This document shows, in pieces, positions 34,955-43,809 of a stretch of 64,000 nucleotides of DNA. Below the pieces are notes generated by a model. That model saw nothing but the letters and a program-made list of their open reading frames with translations, searched no databases and was not told the DNA's origin. Within the stretch, counting starts at the first letter, position 1, and the number at the start of each line of letters is the position of its first letter. This DNA is from Paenibacillus alba (GTDB lineage: Bacteria; Bacillota; Bacilli; Paenibacillales; NBRC-103111), in the NCBI RefSeq assembly GCF_013204855.1, contig NZ_JABMKZ010000026.1, forward strand, positions 1 through 64,000, read 5' to 3'. The translations under genes were made by a program, and so were the position numbers.

Positions 34955-36247
34955 ATGACTACGATTTCTGATGTTTATGCACGCGAAGTATTGGATTCCC
35001 GCGGTAACCCAACGGTAGAGGTTGAAGTATATTTGGAGTCCGGCGGTTTCGGCCGTGCTATCGTTCCTTCAGGCGCTTCCACAGGCGCATACGAGGCTGT
35101 TGAGCTTCGTGATGGTGATAAAGGTCGTTACCTTGGTAAAGGCGTCCTGAAAGCTGTTGACAACGTCAACGAAATCATCGCTCCTGAAATCATCGGTTTA
35201 GACGCACTTGATCAAGTTGGCATCGACAACAAAATGATCGAGCTTGACGGTACTCCTAACAAAGCTAAATTAGGCGCTAACGCGATTCTTGCTGTTTCCA
35301 TGGCTGTAGCTCGCGCAGCAGCAGACGCATTGGACGTTCCTTTGTACGTATACCTTGGCGGATTCAACGCCAAAACACTTCCGGTTCCAATGATGAACAT
35401 CATCAACGGTGGGGCGCATGCCGACAACAACGTTGACGTTCAAGAGTTCATGGTTCTTCCGGTTGGCGCTCCAACTTTCAAAGAAGCTCTTCGCATCGGC
35501 GCTGAGATATTCCATAGCTTGAAATCCGTATTGAAAGAAAAAGGCCTTAACACAGCTGTTGGCGACGAAGGCGGATTCGCTCCTAACTTCACATCCAACG
35601 AAGAAGCCATCACAACAATCCTTACAGCGATCGAAAAAGCTGGCTACAAACCAGGTGTTGACGTATTCCTAGGTATGGACGTTGCTTCCACAGAATTCTT
35701 CAAAGATGGTAAATACCACCTTGAAGGCGAAGGCAAATCCTTCACATCCGCTGAGTGGGTTGACTTCCTTGCTGCATGGGTTGACAAATACCCAATCATC
35801 ACAGTTGAAGACGGTTGTTCCGAAGACGATTGGGAAGGTTGGAAATTGCTTACTGAGAAATTGGGCAGCAAAGTTCAACTGGTTGGTGACGATCTGTTCG
35901 TTACGAACACTGAGCGTCTTTCCAGAGGTATCGAAGAAAACATCGGTAACTCCATCTTGGTAAAAGTAAACCAAATCGGTACGCTGACTGAAACTTTTGA
36001 CGCGATCGAAATGGCAAAACGCGCTGGTTACACAGCGGTTATCTCGCACCGTTCCGGTGAGAGCGAAGACAGCACAATCGCTGACATCGCTGTTGCTACG
36101 AATGCTGGCCAAATCAAAACAGGTGCTCCTTCCCGTACGGATCGCGTTGCGAAATACAACCAACTTCTTCGCATCGAAGACGAGTTGTTCAACGTTGCTC
36201 AATACGCTGGCAAAAAAGCATTCTACAACTTGAGAAACTTCAAGTAG
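34955..36247 (+). CDS. eno: enolase
   Basis: The 430-residue enzyme has the N-terminal AREVLDSRGNPTVEVEV, SGASTGAYEAVELRD, the catalytic VGDDLFVTN and the signature VKVNQIGTLTETFDA. It makes phosphoenolpyruvate. It is the last enzyme of the operon, with AAAGGAGTG before the ATG. I see no clear terminator after it, so the next gene may be co-transcribed. Confidence 0.97.
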   Translation: MTTISDVYAREVLDSRGNPTVEVEVYLESGGFGRAIVPSGASTGAYEAVELRDGDKGRYLGKGVLKAVDNVNEIIAPEIIGLDALDQVGIDNKMIELDGTPNKAKLGANAILAVSMAVARAAADALDVPLYVYLGGFNAKTLPVPMMNIINGGAHADNNVDVQEFMVLPVGAPTFKEALRIGAEIFHSLKSVLKEKGLNTAVGDEGGFAPNFTSNEEAITTILTAIEKAGYKPGVDVFLGMDVASTEFFKDGKYHLEGEGKSFTSAEWVDFLAAWVDKYPIITVEDGCSEDDWEGWKLLTEKLGSKVQLVGDDLFVTNTERLSRGIEENIGNSILVKVNQIGTLTETFDAIEMAKRAGYTAVISHRSGESEDSTIADIAVATNAGQIKTGAPSRTDRVAKYNQLLRIEDELFNVAQYAGKKAFYNLRNFK

Positions 36248-36293
36248 GATTAAACGTAGTAATTAATTAAATATTACCTTTGGGGGTCTGTGC

Positions 36294-37004
36294 ATGAGCA
36301 ATTGGGTGAAAACTATTCTATTTCTGGTAGGTTCCGCGCTGCTCACGCATTGGATCCCCTCTTCGTTTTTTCGCAACCTGGATACGATGGTTCACGAGTT
36401 CGGGCATGCGGTCGTTACCTTAGCGTTATCGGGCAAAGTGATGTACATTGAGCTGTATGCGGATCATAGCGGAGTCACCTACTCGTCTATATCCAAATCA
36501 TGGTCAATCATTCCTGTTTCACTGGCAGGGTACATGACAGCGTCTATATTTGCCTGGTTCCTATTCTCCGCTTATGCAAAGGGCAAGCAGCGTCTAGGTT
36601 TGCAGGTGATGATTGCAATATCGGCCTTATCGTTGGTATTGTTCGTTCGCAATGGATTTGGGATCATGTTTCTAGTTGGCTTCATGGCGCTGACGATCAT
36701 CGTTCTGGCGTTGACGCCAAAATGGCTGCGCGATTTTTACTACTTATTGCTGGCGTTCTTGTGCTTGGAGGAGTCAGTCTTTGGGCCTTCTTCATTGATC
36801 CTTTATGCTTGGCAAAATAGCCGCAGTGCGGGCGATGCAACCAATTTGGCGCTGCATACCGGTATACCGGCCATTGCGTGGGCGATTGGTTTCACACTGT
36901 TTGCGTTGTGGTGCGCGAAGCAGGGAGTGCAAGCTTTTTTGGGACGAAGCAAAGGGGCAAGAAGCTCAAGCCGACAGTCGTCAGCCTCGGCTTATCGGGA
37001 CTAA
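36294..37004 (+). CDS. M50-like membrane metallopeptidase family protein
   Basis: The 236-residue membrane protein has about five to six hydrophobic segments and the motif MVHEFGHAVVTLA (HExxH) near residue 34. This matches the M50B-like family seen in many Gram-positive bacteria. Substrate and role are unknown. A second metal ligand is not obvious, so enzyme activity is not proven. It lies 46 bp after eno and just before secG. The C terminus is Ser- and Arg-rich. Confidence 0.75.
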   Translation: MSNWVKTILFLVGSALLTHWIPSSFFRNLDTMVHEFGHAVVTLALSGKVMYIELYADHSGVTYSSISKSWSIIPVSLAGYMTASIFAWFLFSAYAKGKQRLGLQVMIAISALSLVLFVRNGFGIMFLVGFMALTIIVLALTPKWLRDFYYLLLAFLCLEESVFGPSSLILYAWQNSRSAGDATNLALHTGIPAIAWAIGFTLFALWCAKQGVQAFLGRSKGARSSSRQSSASAYRD

Positions 37005-37115
37005 AATGTCAGAGAAGTCGCTAGGTCCCTCCTTTATTGTATTCTGGGACGAACTGTGTTAAAATACTCATGCTAGTTGTATAAGCAAAGAATAGGCAAT
37101 TGGGGTGCTAATAAC

Positions 37116-37352
37116 ATGGTAATCTTTATGAAAATTTTGTTGATCATAGCTTCAGTCGGACTAATTGCAATCGTCCTTTTACAAAAAGGTAAGAGCGCAG
37201 GCTTGTCCGGTGCCATTTCCGGTGGTGCAGAACACTTATTTGGCAAGCAAAAAGCGCGCGGTTTGGAACTATTCTTGTCCCGTTTCACGATGGGGCTTGC
37301 TGCTGCATTTTTTATCCTTTCCATTGTCGTAGCATACGTAGTGAAGGCTTAA
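37116..37352 (+). CDS. secG: preprotein translocase subunit SecG
   Basis: The 78-residue protein has two membrane helices separated by QKGKSAGLSGAISGGAEHLF, the typical SecG loop. It assists the SecYE channel. I chose ATG 37116, which has GGGGTG eight bases upstream; a start at 37077 would add an unlikely 13 residues. It begins the conserved secG-est-rnr-smpB-ssrA order. Confidence 0.93.
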   Translation: MVIFMKILLIIASVGLIAIVLLQKGKSAGLSGAISGGAEHLFGKQKARGLELFLSRFTMGLAAAFFILSIVVAYVVKA

Positions 37353-37365
37353 CACACATAAAACG

Positions 37366-37400
37366 ATAACAGCAGGGGAAATCTACTCCTGCTGTTTTTT
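37366..37400 (+). terminator. terminator after secG
   Basis: AACAGCAGG pairs with CCTGCTGTT around 11 bases, followed by TTTT. Confidence 0.85.
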
Positions 37401-37427
37401 CATTTTAAACGGGTTACGTAGTAGGAG

Positions 37428-38231
37428 TTGTTTGTCATCGAACGTAGAGTATATAAATCAACAGAGCCTTTCTTCTGGACAGGCCGCGGAAGCAACCAAG
37501 AAATCGGCATATTGATGATTCACGGCTTCACGGGATCTCCCTCGGAATTCAGAAGAATTGGGTACGAGCTGCGAGAGGAAGGCTATACCATCCAAGCCGT
37601 AAGGCTGCCGGGACATGGCACCTCACCTGATGAAATGATACATACCGGATGGACGGATTGGTATGGGCATGTGCTGGAGAGTTATGATGAGCTTGCAGCG
37701 AAGTGCAAGAGCATTGTCGTGATGGGACATTCAATGGGGGGCTTGCTAGCCTTGAAGCTGGCTGTGGAGCGTCGTGCGGCAGGTGTCATTTCCATCGCCA
37801 CACCGATCTTTCTTTCGTCCAGAAAAACGGTCCTGGCCGGTTTCTTGCAGTATTTTATCAAATACATAGCCAAGAAGCCCAAACGAGTCTCCACGTTATT
37901 AGATGAGTCATGTGCATATACCAAAACGCCGATTCGTTGTGTCGTAAGTTTGCGTAAACTACTGAAACAAGTAAAAAAAGTGCTGCCTCAAGTAAACGCT
38001 CCGGTATGGATCGGACAAGGGAGCAAAGATGGTGTAGTCCGTCATGAAAGTGCAGCGTTTCTATATGAACGAATTCGTTCGGAAGTGAAGGAGCTCCGCT
38101 ATTACCCGGAATCCTCACATGGCTTGCTGCTGGATCAAGAGAGAGAGCGAGTCTACGCCGATATTGCCGCGTTTATCCTTTCCCTACAAGTGGCATACTA
38201 TGGAGTAAAGGAATCGGGTACGGCGCATTAA
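37428..38231 (+). CDS. est: alpha/beta-hydrolase, carboxylesterase family
   Basis: The 267-residue hydrolase has LMIHGFTGSPSEF (oxyanion region), the nucleophile MGHSMGGLLALKL, and C-terminal KDGVVRHESAAF and ESSHGLLLDQE segments that supply Asp and His. It matches the Est30/YvaK-type carboxylesterase found between secG and rnr in Bacillales. The natural substrate is unknown. The start is uncertain: TTG 37428 is in frame but the TAGGAG site touches it. Confidence 0.85.
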   Translation: MFVIERRVYKSTEPFFWTGRGSNQEIGILMIHGFTGSPSEFRRIGYELREEGYTIQAVRLPGHGTSPDEMIHTGWTDWYGHVLESYDELAAKCKSIVVMGHSMGGLLALKLAVERRAAGVISIATPIFLSSRKTVLAGFLQYFIKYIAKKPKRVSTLLDESCAYTKTPIRCVVSLRKLLKQVKKVLPQVNAPVWIGQGSKDGVVRHESAAFLYERIRSEVKELRYYPESSHGLLLDQERERVYADIAAFILSLQVAYYGVKESGTAH

Positions 38232-38267
38232 GGGCTAGCTCAACAACAACAAGAAGGTGAAGAGAGT

Positions 38268-41231
38268 ATGACAACAGATAAACAAATCATCAGTTTAATG
38301 CAAGAAGAGGCTTATAAGCCTATGTCCTATAAAGAGCTCGAGAAGCATTTTGGTATTGAAAGCGCGAACGAGTTTAAGGATTTTATCAAATTATTAAATC
38401 AGCTAGAGGAAAGCGGGCATATCGTTCGGGGTGGAAGTGACCGTTATGGCGTACCTGAGCGTATGAATTTAGTCAGAGGCAAGCTGCAGGCGCATGCGAA
38501 GGGCTTTGCATTCTTAATTCCAGATGATCGGGAGCACCCGGACGTCTATATCAATGCGCATGATTTGAACACAGCGATGAACGGCGATATCGTGTTCGTG
38601 AAGGTAACCTCTAGAAGCCAAGGCGGAGGCCGCATGGAAGGCGAAGTTGTGCGCGTTATTACGCGTGCCAACACGCAAATCGTCGGCGTTTTCCAAAGTC
38701 AGGATACTTATGCGTTCGTGATTGCCGATGATAAAAGGGTGTCCCGGGATATTTTCATCCCGCAGCATTCTTTTAATGGAGCGGTTACAGGGCAGAAGGT
38801 CGTAGTCAAAATTGTTAACTATCCGGAAGGCCGCTCTGCGGCTGAAGGGGAAGTCATTGAAATCTTAGGCCATAAAGACGATCCAGGCGTGGATATCCTT
38901 GCGATTGTGCGTAAATTTCAGCTCCCTGAGGCGTTTAACGAGGAAGTTCTGGCTGAAGCGGAAGCCGCACCAGATTCCATTACGGAGGAAGAGATCATTG
39001 GTCAAGGTCGTCGTGATCTTCGTTCCAAACGGATTGTAACCATTGATGGAGAAGACGCCAAGGATTTGGATGACGCGGTAAATGTCGAGATTTTGGAAAA
39101 TGGCCACTATAAATTGGGTGTGCACATTGCCGATGTGAGCTATTACGTGCGTGAAGGGTCTGCACTGGATATCGAAGCGTACAATCGAGGCTGTTCGGTG
39201 TATTTGACCGATCGGGTTATTCCGATGCTGCCGCACCGTTTGTCTAACGGGATCTGTTCCTTGAATCCTAAAGTGGATCGCCTAACGATGTCTTGCGAGA
39301 TGGAATTCGATGAGAACTTAAAAGTCGTTAATCATGAGATTTTTACGAGTGTTATTAAAACTAGTGAGCGAATGACATATACAAATGTACGCAAGCTTTT
39401 GACTGGTGAAGCAGAGCCTGAGCTCGTAGAGCGCTATGCTTACCTGATGGAAGACTTCAAACGCATGGAAGAGCTGGCTGCTCGTTTGCGTTCTAGACGG
39501 ATGAAGCGCGGCGCGATTGATTTTGATTTTGAGGAGTCCAAAATTCTCGTCGATGCTGACGGCAAACCAACGGATATCGTGAAAAGAGAACGTTCCGTTG
39601 CAGAAATGATGATCGAAGAATTCATGCTCGCGGCGAATGAAACCGTAGCTGAGCATTTCCAATGGATGAAAGTCCCGTTCCTCTATCGTGTTCATGAAGA
39701 CCCGGATTCTGAGAAATTGATGAATTTCATGGAGTTTGTGACCAATTTCGGTTACACGATCAAAGGCAAGGGCAACGCCATTCATCCTCGTGCTTTGCAG
39801 ACGTTGCTGGAAGAGATCAAAGGCACGCCAGAAGAAACGGTTCTCAGCAAAATCATGCTGCGCTCGATGAAGCAGGCGCGTTATGATGCGCAGAGCTTGG
39901 GGCATTTTGGCTTGGCTGCCGAATTCTATTCCCATTTCACGTCCCCAATTCGAAGGTATCCGGATTTAATCATTCACCGTGTCATTCGTGAAGTGCTGGA
40001 GAGTGGGAATTTATCGGATGCACGTCATGAATATCTGTCTTCTCGTATGAGCGATATTGCTCAGCAATCATCCGAGCGTGAGCGCGTGGCTGTAGATGCT
40101 GAGCGTCAGACAGAGGCTTTGAAGAAAGCCCAGTATATGCTGGATAAAGTTGGCGAGGAATTCGAAGGCATCATCTCCAGTGTTACTGGCTTCGGAATGT
40201 TTGTCGAGCTGGATAACACCGTTGAAGGTTTGATTCGTTTAAGTGATTTAACCGATGATTACTACAATTTCCATGAAAGACAGTTTGCTCTCGTTGGTGA
40301 ACGTACGTCCAAAATTTATCGGATCGGTGATGAAATTAAGATTCGTGTGGCTCGCGTAAATATGGAGGAGCATACGATTGATTTTGAATTGCTGGATATG
40401 AAGCCTCGCAAAGAGGGTGCGTTTAAGCGCGGCGGCGGTGGCAGCGGGAAACCGTTTAAGGGAGCTGCTGGCTTTAAGGGCTTCCGCGGTAAACCAGGCG
40501 CTGCTGCTAGTAATGGTCAGGGGAAATCAGGCAAAACAGGCAGAGATAAAGGCGGTTTCGCCGCTAAAGGCAAGGGCGGCTATGTCAATGCACAAGGGAA
40601 AAAGCGTGATGGCGCTGCTCCTGGTGGAGCCGTCGATGCGAACGCGGGGCAAGGCCGAGGCAAAAGAAGACGCGGTGACGCTGTTGATGGCTTAGCGGTC
40701 AATACGGGGCCGGCAGCAGAAGGTCAGGAACAAGGGCGTCGCAAAGGTGGAGCTGCTCGCAGGATTGAAGAGGCGGCCAAGGCTGGCGTCGAGAGCGGAG
40801 CGGGCGCAAGAGCTGGTGGCGCAGAAGGCGCTGCGGGAGCAAGAGCTAAGGGCGCGGGCGTCGAAGGCGCGGCGGGAGCAAGAGCTAAGGGCGCGGGCGT
40901 CGAAGGCGCAGCCGGGCAAGGCAAACCGCGGCGCGCGAAGGCTGGCGGCACGCCGTGGAGCGACAGCCGCGGCAAAGGGCGCGGCGGCAAGGCGCGTGGC
41001 CCTAAGCTGAGCGAAGGCGGCAGCCTGAGCCAACGGCTTGAATCTGTCGGCGCAGGGCGGACAGAGAGCGGTGTGCCCCGCGGCGAAAGCAAGCGCGGGC
41101 GCGGCGCGGTGTCGCTGGGTGGCGAAGCCCCAGCGGGCGGTAGTGATTGGGCGAGCGGTGTGAACGCGCTCGCCAAGGGCGGTCGTCGCCGGAGCGACGA
41201 CGGGGACGGCAGCAAGAAGCGGCGGAGATAG
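38268..41231 (+). CDS. rnr: ribonuclease R with a long low-complexity tail
   Basis: The 987-residue 3'-5' exoribonuclease has an N-terminal helix-turn-helix region, cold-shock domains (about 70-205), the RNB core with TIDGEDAKDLDDAV at 258-271, and an S1 domain at about 631-714. The tail from about 715 to 987 is rich in Gly, Ala, Lys and Arg, far longer than in Bacillus subtilis RNase R (about 780 residues total). The tail includes two 13-residue repeats around AKGAGVEGA, coded by a 39-bp direct repeat at 40833-40910. RNase R works with SmpB and tmRNA, which follow. GC content rises sharply in the tail. Confidence 0.95.
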   Translation: MTTDKQIISLMQEEAYKPMSYKELEKHFGIESANEFKDFIKLLNQLEESGHIVRGGSDRYGVPERMNLVRGKLQAHAKGFAFLIPDDREHPDVYINAHDLNTAMNGDIVFVKVTSRSQGGGRMEGEVVRVITRANTQIVGVFQSQDTYAFVIADDKRVSRDIFIPQHSFNGAVTGQKVVVKIVNYPEGRSAAEGEVIEILGHKDDPGVDILAIVRKFQLPEAFNEEVLAEAEAAPDSITEEEIIGQGRRDLRSKRIVTIDGEDAKDLDDAVNVEILENGHYKLGVHIADVSYYVREGSALDIEAYNRGCSVYLTDRVIPMLPHRLSNGICSLNPKVDRLTMSCEMEFDENLKVVNHEIFTSVIKTSERMTYTNVRKLLTGEAEPELVERYAYLMEDFKRMEELAARLRSRRMKRGAIDFDFEESKILVDADGKPTDIVKRERSVAEMMIEEFMLAANETVAEHFQWMKVPFLYRVHEDPDSEKLMNFMEFVTNFGYTIKGKGNAIHPRALQTLLEEIKGTPEETVLSKIMLRSMKQARYDAQSLGHFGLAAEFYSHFTSPIRRYPDLIIHRVIREVLESGNLSDARHEYLSSRMSDIAQQSSERERVAVDAERQTEALKKAQYMLDKVGEEFEGIISSVTGFGMFVELDNTVEGLIRLSDLTDDYYNFHERQFALVGERTSKIYRIGDEIKIRVARVNMEEHTIDFELLDMKPRKEGAFKRGGGGSGKPFKGAAGFKGFRGKPGAAASNGQGKSGKTGRDKGGFAAKGKGGYVNAQGKKRDGAAPGGAVDANAGQGRGKRRRGDAVDGLAVNTGPAAEGQEQGRRKGGAARRIEEAAKAGVESGAGARAGGAEGAAGARAKGAGVEGAAGARAKGAGVEGAAGQGKPRRAKAGGTPWSDSRGKGRGGKARGPKLSEGGSLSQRLESVGAGRTESGVPRGESKRGRGAVSLGGEAPAGGSDWASGVNALAKGGRRRSDDGDGSKKRRR
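40833..40910 (+). repeat. 39-bp tandem repeat in the rnr tail
   Basis: Two near-identical 39-base units start at 40833 and 40872 and code for a Gly/Ala/Lys/Arg 13-residue repeat. A diverged half unit precedes them. Confidence 0.85.
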
Positions 41232-41246
41232 TCGCCGCTTCTTGCT
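41211..41246 (+). terminator. terminator overlapping the rnr stop codon
   Basis: AGCAAGAAGCGGCG pairs perfectly with CGCCGCTTCTTGCT over 14 bp. The loop GAGATAGT contains the rnr stop TAG. TTTT follows only in part (CTTTTC), so strength may be moderate. Confidence 0.75.
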
Positions 41247-41326
41247 TTTCGATCGCGATCTTGCTACAATAGGATGCACATTGTAGCATTATTTACCTGC
41301 AGGAACATGCGGGAGGAGGATCTCAC

Positions 41327-41809
41327 GTGGCAACCAAAAAGGCCGATGGCAAATTGCTCGCCCAGAACAAAAAGGCATCACACGACTATTTTATTGAAGA
41401 TACGTATGAATGCGGTCTTGTCCTGACCGGCACGGAGATCAAATCCTTGCGAGCAGGTAAGGCTAACATAGGCGACAGCTTTTCGACCATTCGAAATGGT
41501 GAAGCTTTTGTCCACAACATGCATATCAGCCCTTTTGATCAAGGCAACCGCAGCAATCCGGAAGATCCAACACGGACGCGGAAACTCCTTTTGAAAAAAG
41601 TGCAAATCGCCAAAATACTAGGCCAAGCGAAACAAGAAGGATATACCGTCGTTCCTTTGAAAGTGTATATTCGCAATGGTTACGCGAAGCTTCTGATTGG
41701 CATCGGTAAAGGTAAGAAGCAGTATGACAAGCGGGAATCTGCAGCGAAAAAGGATGCACAGCGAGATATCCAGCGTGCGCTGCGTGAGAAACAAAAGATC
41801 GCTAGATAG
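41327..41809 (+). CDS. smpB: SsrA-binding protein
   Basis: The 160-residue protein has the SmpB core (ASHDYFIEDTYECGLVLTGTE, IKSLRAGKANIGDSF) and a basic C-terminal tail (KKQYDKRESAAKKDAQRDIQ). It brings tmRNA to stalled ribosomes. It is next to ssrA, its partner. GGGAGGAGG lies before the start, which is GTG at 41327. Confidence 0.96.
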   Translation: MATKKADGKLLAQNKKASHDYFIEDTYECGLVLTGTEIKSLRAGKANIGDSFSTIRNGEAFVHNMHISPFDQGNRSNPEDPTRTRKLLLKKVQIAKILGQAKQEGYTVVPLKVYIRNGYAKLLIGIGKGKKQYDKRESAAKKDAQRDIQRALREKQKIAR

Positions 41810-41977
41810 CTGGGCTGATTCCAGACTGGAAGCCAGCACCTCGACTTCCATGAACCTAGCCGTTCATTTTTCTTCAGCTTGTGGTATACTAATTTAGCAG
41901 CAAAGATTTAAATGTAACCTAGTTCCAACTTGCAGCGTCTTAACCTTCGCCGTCTATGACGGATAGGAAGGCAATCC

Positions 41978-42339
41978 GGGGGTGTTCTTGGATTCGACGG
42001 GGATAGTTTGGGCTCGGGTTGCGGGTAGTGGGGCCGCGTCCACTATAAAACGCTAAAGCCTATTAAATGGCAAAACACAAAACAACTACGCTTTAGCAGC
42101 TTAATAACCTGTTAGCGTGCTCCTCCTCAGCATCGCCCATGTGACTGGGATAGGGGCTCAACTATAGTGGGATACGACGTTTGGTCTCCGCCTGGGGTCG
42201 GACGTAGGAAGACAATCAGGCTGACCCAACGCATAGCCGGTTACGGGGCGATGCTCGGGTGACATCAAAACTGTGACTACACCCGTAGATGCCTGTGTTG
42301 CGATATTTTCGGACAGGGGTTCGACTCCCCTCACCTCCA
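41978..42339 (+). ncRNA. ssrA: tmRNA
   Basis: The 5' end GGGGGTGTTCTTGGATTCGA pairs with the 3' end CACCTCC in a 7-bp acceptor stem with one G-U pair, and a T-arm with GGTTCGACTCC is present. The discriminator is A and CCA is not encoded. The tag reading frame at 42069-42101 gives GKTQNNYALAA followed by two TAA stops, after the alanine carried by tmRNA itself. It rescues stalled ribosomes with SmpB. A TATACT at 41885 may be its -10 box. Its 3' end serves as an integration site (see findings). Confidence 0.96.
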
Positions 42340-42343
42340 TACA
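42319..42343 (+). other. attachment-site copy 1 (ssrA 3' end)
   Basis: This 25-bp stretch starting GTTCGACTCCCC and ending TCCATACA is repeated exactly at 47054-47078. It spans the T-arm and 3' end of tmRNA, a classic target of tyrosine integrases. Confidence 0.75.
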
Positions 42344-42346
42344 GAG

Positions 42347-42371
42347 AACCCGCTCACTGAGCGGGTTTTTT
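42347..42371 (+). terminator. ssrA terminator
   Basis: AACCCGCTC/GAGCGGGTT with a 3-base loop and a run of T residues. Confidence 0.9.
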
Positions 42372-42390
42372 GCTATTTAAGGGAAGAATT

Positions 42391-42407
42391 GTAGACGGAT
42401 CGTAGAC
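42391..42407 (+). promoter_or_regulatory. paired GTAGAC motifs near the left junction
   Basis: GTAGAC at 42391-42396 and 42402-42407, an 11-base period, lie 50-65 bp inside the ssrA junction. A similar pair is at 46908-46923 near the right junction. They could be arm-type integrase sites; this is inference. Confidence 0.4.
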
Positions 42408-42437
42408 AACAGAATTTTTCTAGGTGGATTTTAGGAA

Positions 42438-43220
42438 GTGGTAGTTCGTGATTCTTTTACCCTTGAAGTTAAGACTAGTGATAATCACTCACGCTATGTA
42501 GAAATTGCTGACCTATTCCGCAAATTGTTTAGAGACATAGATAAACTTGGTACATTAGAAGATATCATGGATGGCTCAGATTATTCGGTTCTTGAAGTTC
42601 CTTACTGGGCTTGGCATGAACAGCTAGATGCTGTACGTGAGCAACTGAAGTCAGATTCAGATAAGTATGCTTTGGTATGGCCATTGTTGCGAGATCAACT
42701 TCACCTCTGTCATGCACTCATCAGCCGAAACGCGTTTACGATAACACCAATACTTCCACTGGTCAACGCTTTCCCAACATTTTTTGAAGCACCTCGAAGG
42801 ATATATATGTCTGCCACTATCGCAGATGATAGTGAAATTATTCGCACATTCGACGCCAACCCAGAACCACTAAAACGTGCTCTTCAGTCTCGTTCCTTGG
42901 CGGGCATTAGCGAAAGAATGACTCTTATTCCCGATTTAATGTCTTTTTCATTCAAGCAAGACCATATCGAGAAAGTAATTGATTGGGCAGCAAAAAACCA
43001 AAAACGTTGGAACTGTTGTTCTTGTATCATCGGATAAAGCGGCGGCGCGTTGGGCTAGCGTTGCTACTGTAGCAAAAGGGTCTAAAGAGGTCGAAAGCCT
43101 AGTTACTAAATTGCAGGACGGGGAAATAACAGGTCCTGTTGTTTTCTCCAACCGTTATGATGGAATTGATTTGCCAGGCGACTCTTGTCGTGTTCTAGTT
43201 ATGAGCGGTTTACCATCTGG
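42438..43220 (+). pseudogene. fragment of a Rad3/DinG-like helicase
   Basis: The frame at 42438-43037 includes RRIYMSATIADDSEIIRTF (helicase motif III). The frame then changes near 43002 in a short A-run, and continues with NVGTVVLVSSDKAAARW, then NRYDGIDLPGDSCRVLVMSG, a HELICc2 motif like that of DinG/Rad3 proteins. The N-terminal ATPase motifs are missing, and the C terminus stops at the junction with the integrase relic near 43220. It is therefore a truncated, frameshifted relic. Helicases of this kind occur in defence and mobile gene sets, but no specific system can be named. Confidence 0.7.
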
Positions 43221-43640
43221 AACATTGAGAAAGTACCTAAGACGCCTAAAAGTAGAAGGTCATTACATATTGTTGACAAGGTCTATAGTATCTTAATGGC
43301 ACATAAAGAGAAACAGAAAGAGTATCAAGAACTTTTAGGTGCATTGTATCATGATACCGATTATGTGTTTATTCGTGATGACGGGAAGCCATACAGAGTT
43401 AACTCTGTTTCGGAGGATTTTACTGATTTTCTTAAAAAGCATGGCTTACCAAAGATAAGACTTCATGATCTACGCCATACTTTTGCAAGCGTAATGTATG
43501 AGGCAGGGGTAGATTTAAAAGCGATATCTGAGATGATGGGTCACTCGGATATTGGGACTACTTCCAGAATATATACTCATTTCTTCGATGATACACATAA
43601 AGAAAAGTTAAGTGTTATGAGTAAGGTTTTAGCAAATTAA
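43221..43640 (+). pseudogene. C-terminal fragment of a tyrosine recombinase/integrase
   Basis: About 139 residues begin IEKVPKTPKSRRSLHI and include LHDLRHTFASVMYEAG, then MMGHSDIGTTSRIYTHF. This gives the HxxR, H and Tyr of the catalytic domain, but the N-terminal DNA-binding domain and first catalytic Arg are missing. The preceding sequence belongs to the helicase relic, so two genes were joined by recombination. It may have belonged to the element inserted at ssrA. Confidence 0.85.
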
Positions 43641-43662
43641 TTAAAAAAAGGCGGAGGTGAAT

Positions 43663-43693
43663 ATCCAGAATGGATACGCTTCGCCTTTTTTTC
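43663..43693. terminator. bidirectional terminator between integrase relic and SLH protein
   Basis: AAAAAAAGGCG pairs with CGCCTTTTTTT, with A and T runs on both sides. It fits both converging genes. Confidence 0.8.
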
Positions 43694-43809
43694 TACAACT
43701 AACTAATTAACATTTAATACTTTTTTTCAGCCTCAGTAAGATACTTTTGCGGTTCTCAACAAAAGCGACTAACTAGTAGAACTAGACTCAATCTTTTAGG
43801 ATAGAAAAT

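Noticed and set aside
40692..41279. Overlapping minus-strand frames opposite the rnr tail
   Set aside because: Low-complexity GC-rich DNA opens all frames; no independent evidence.
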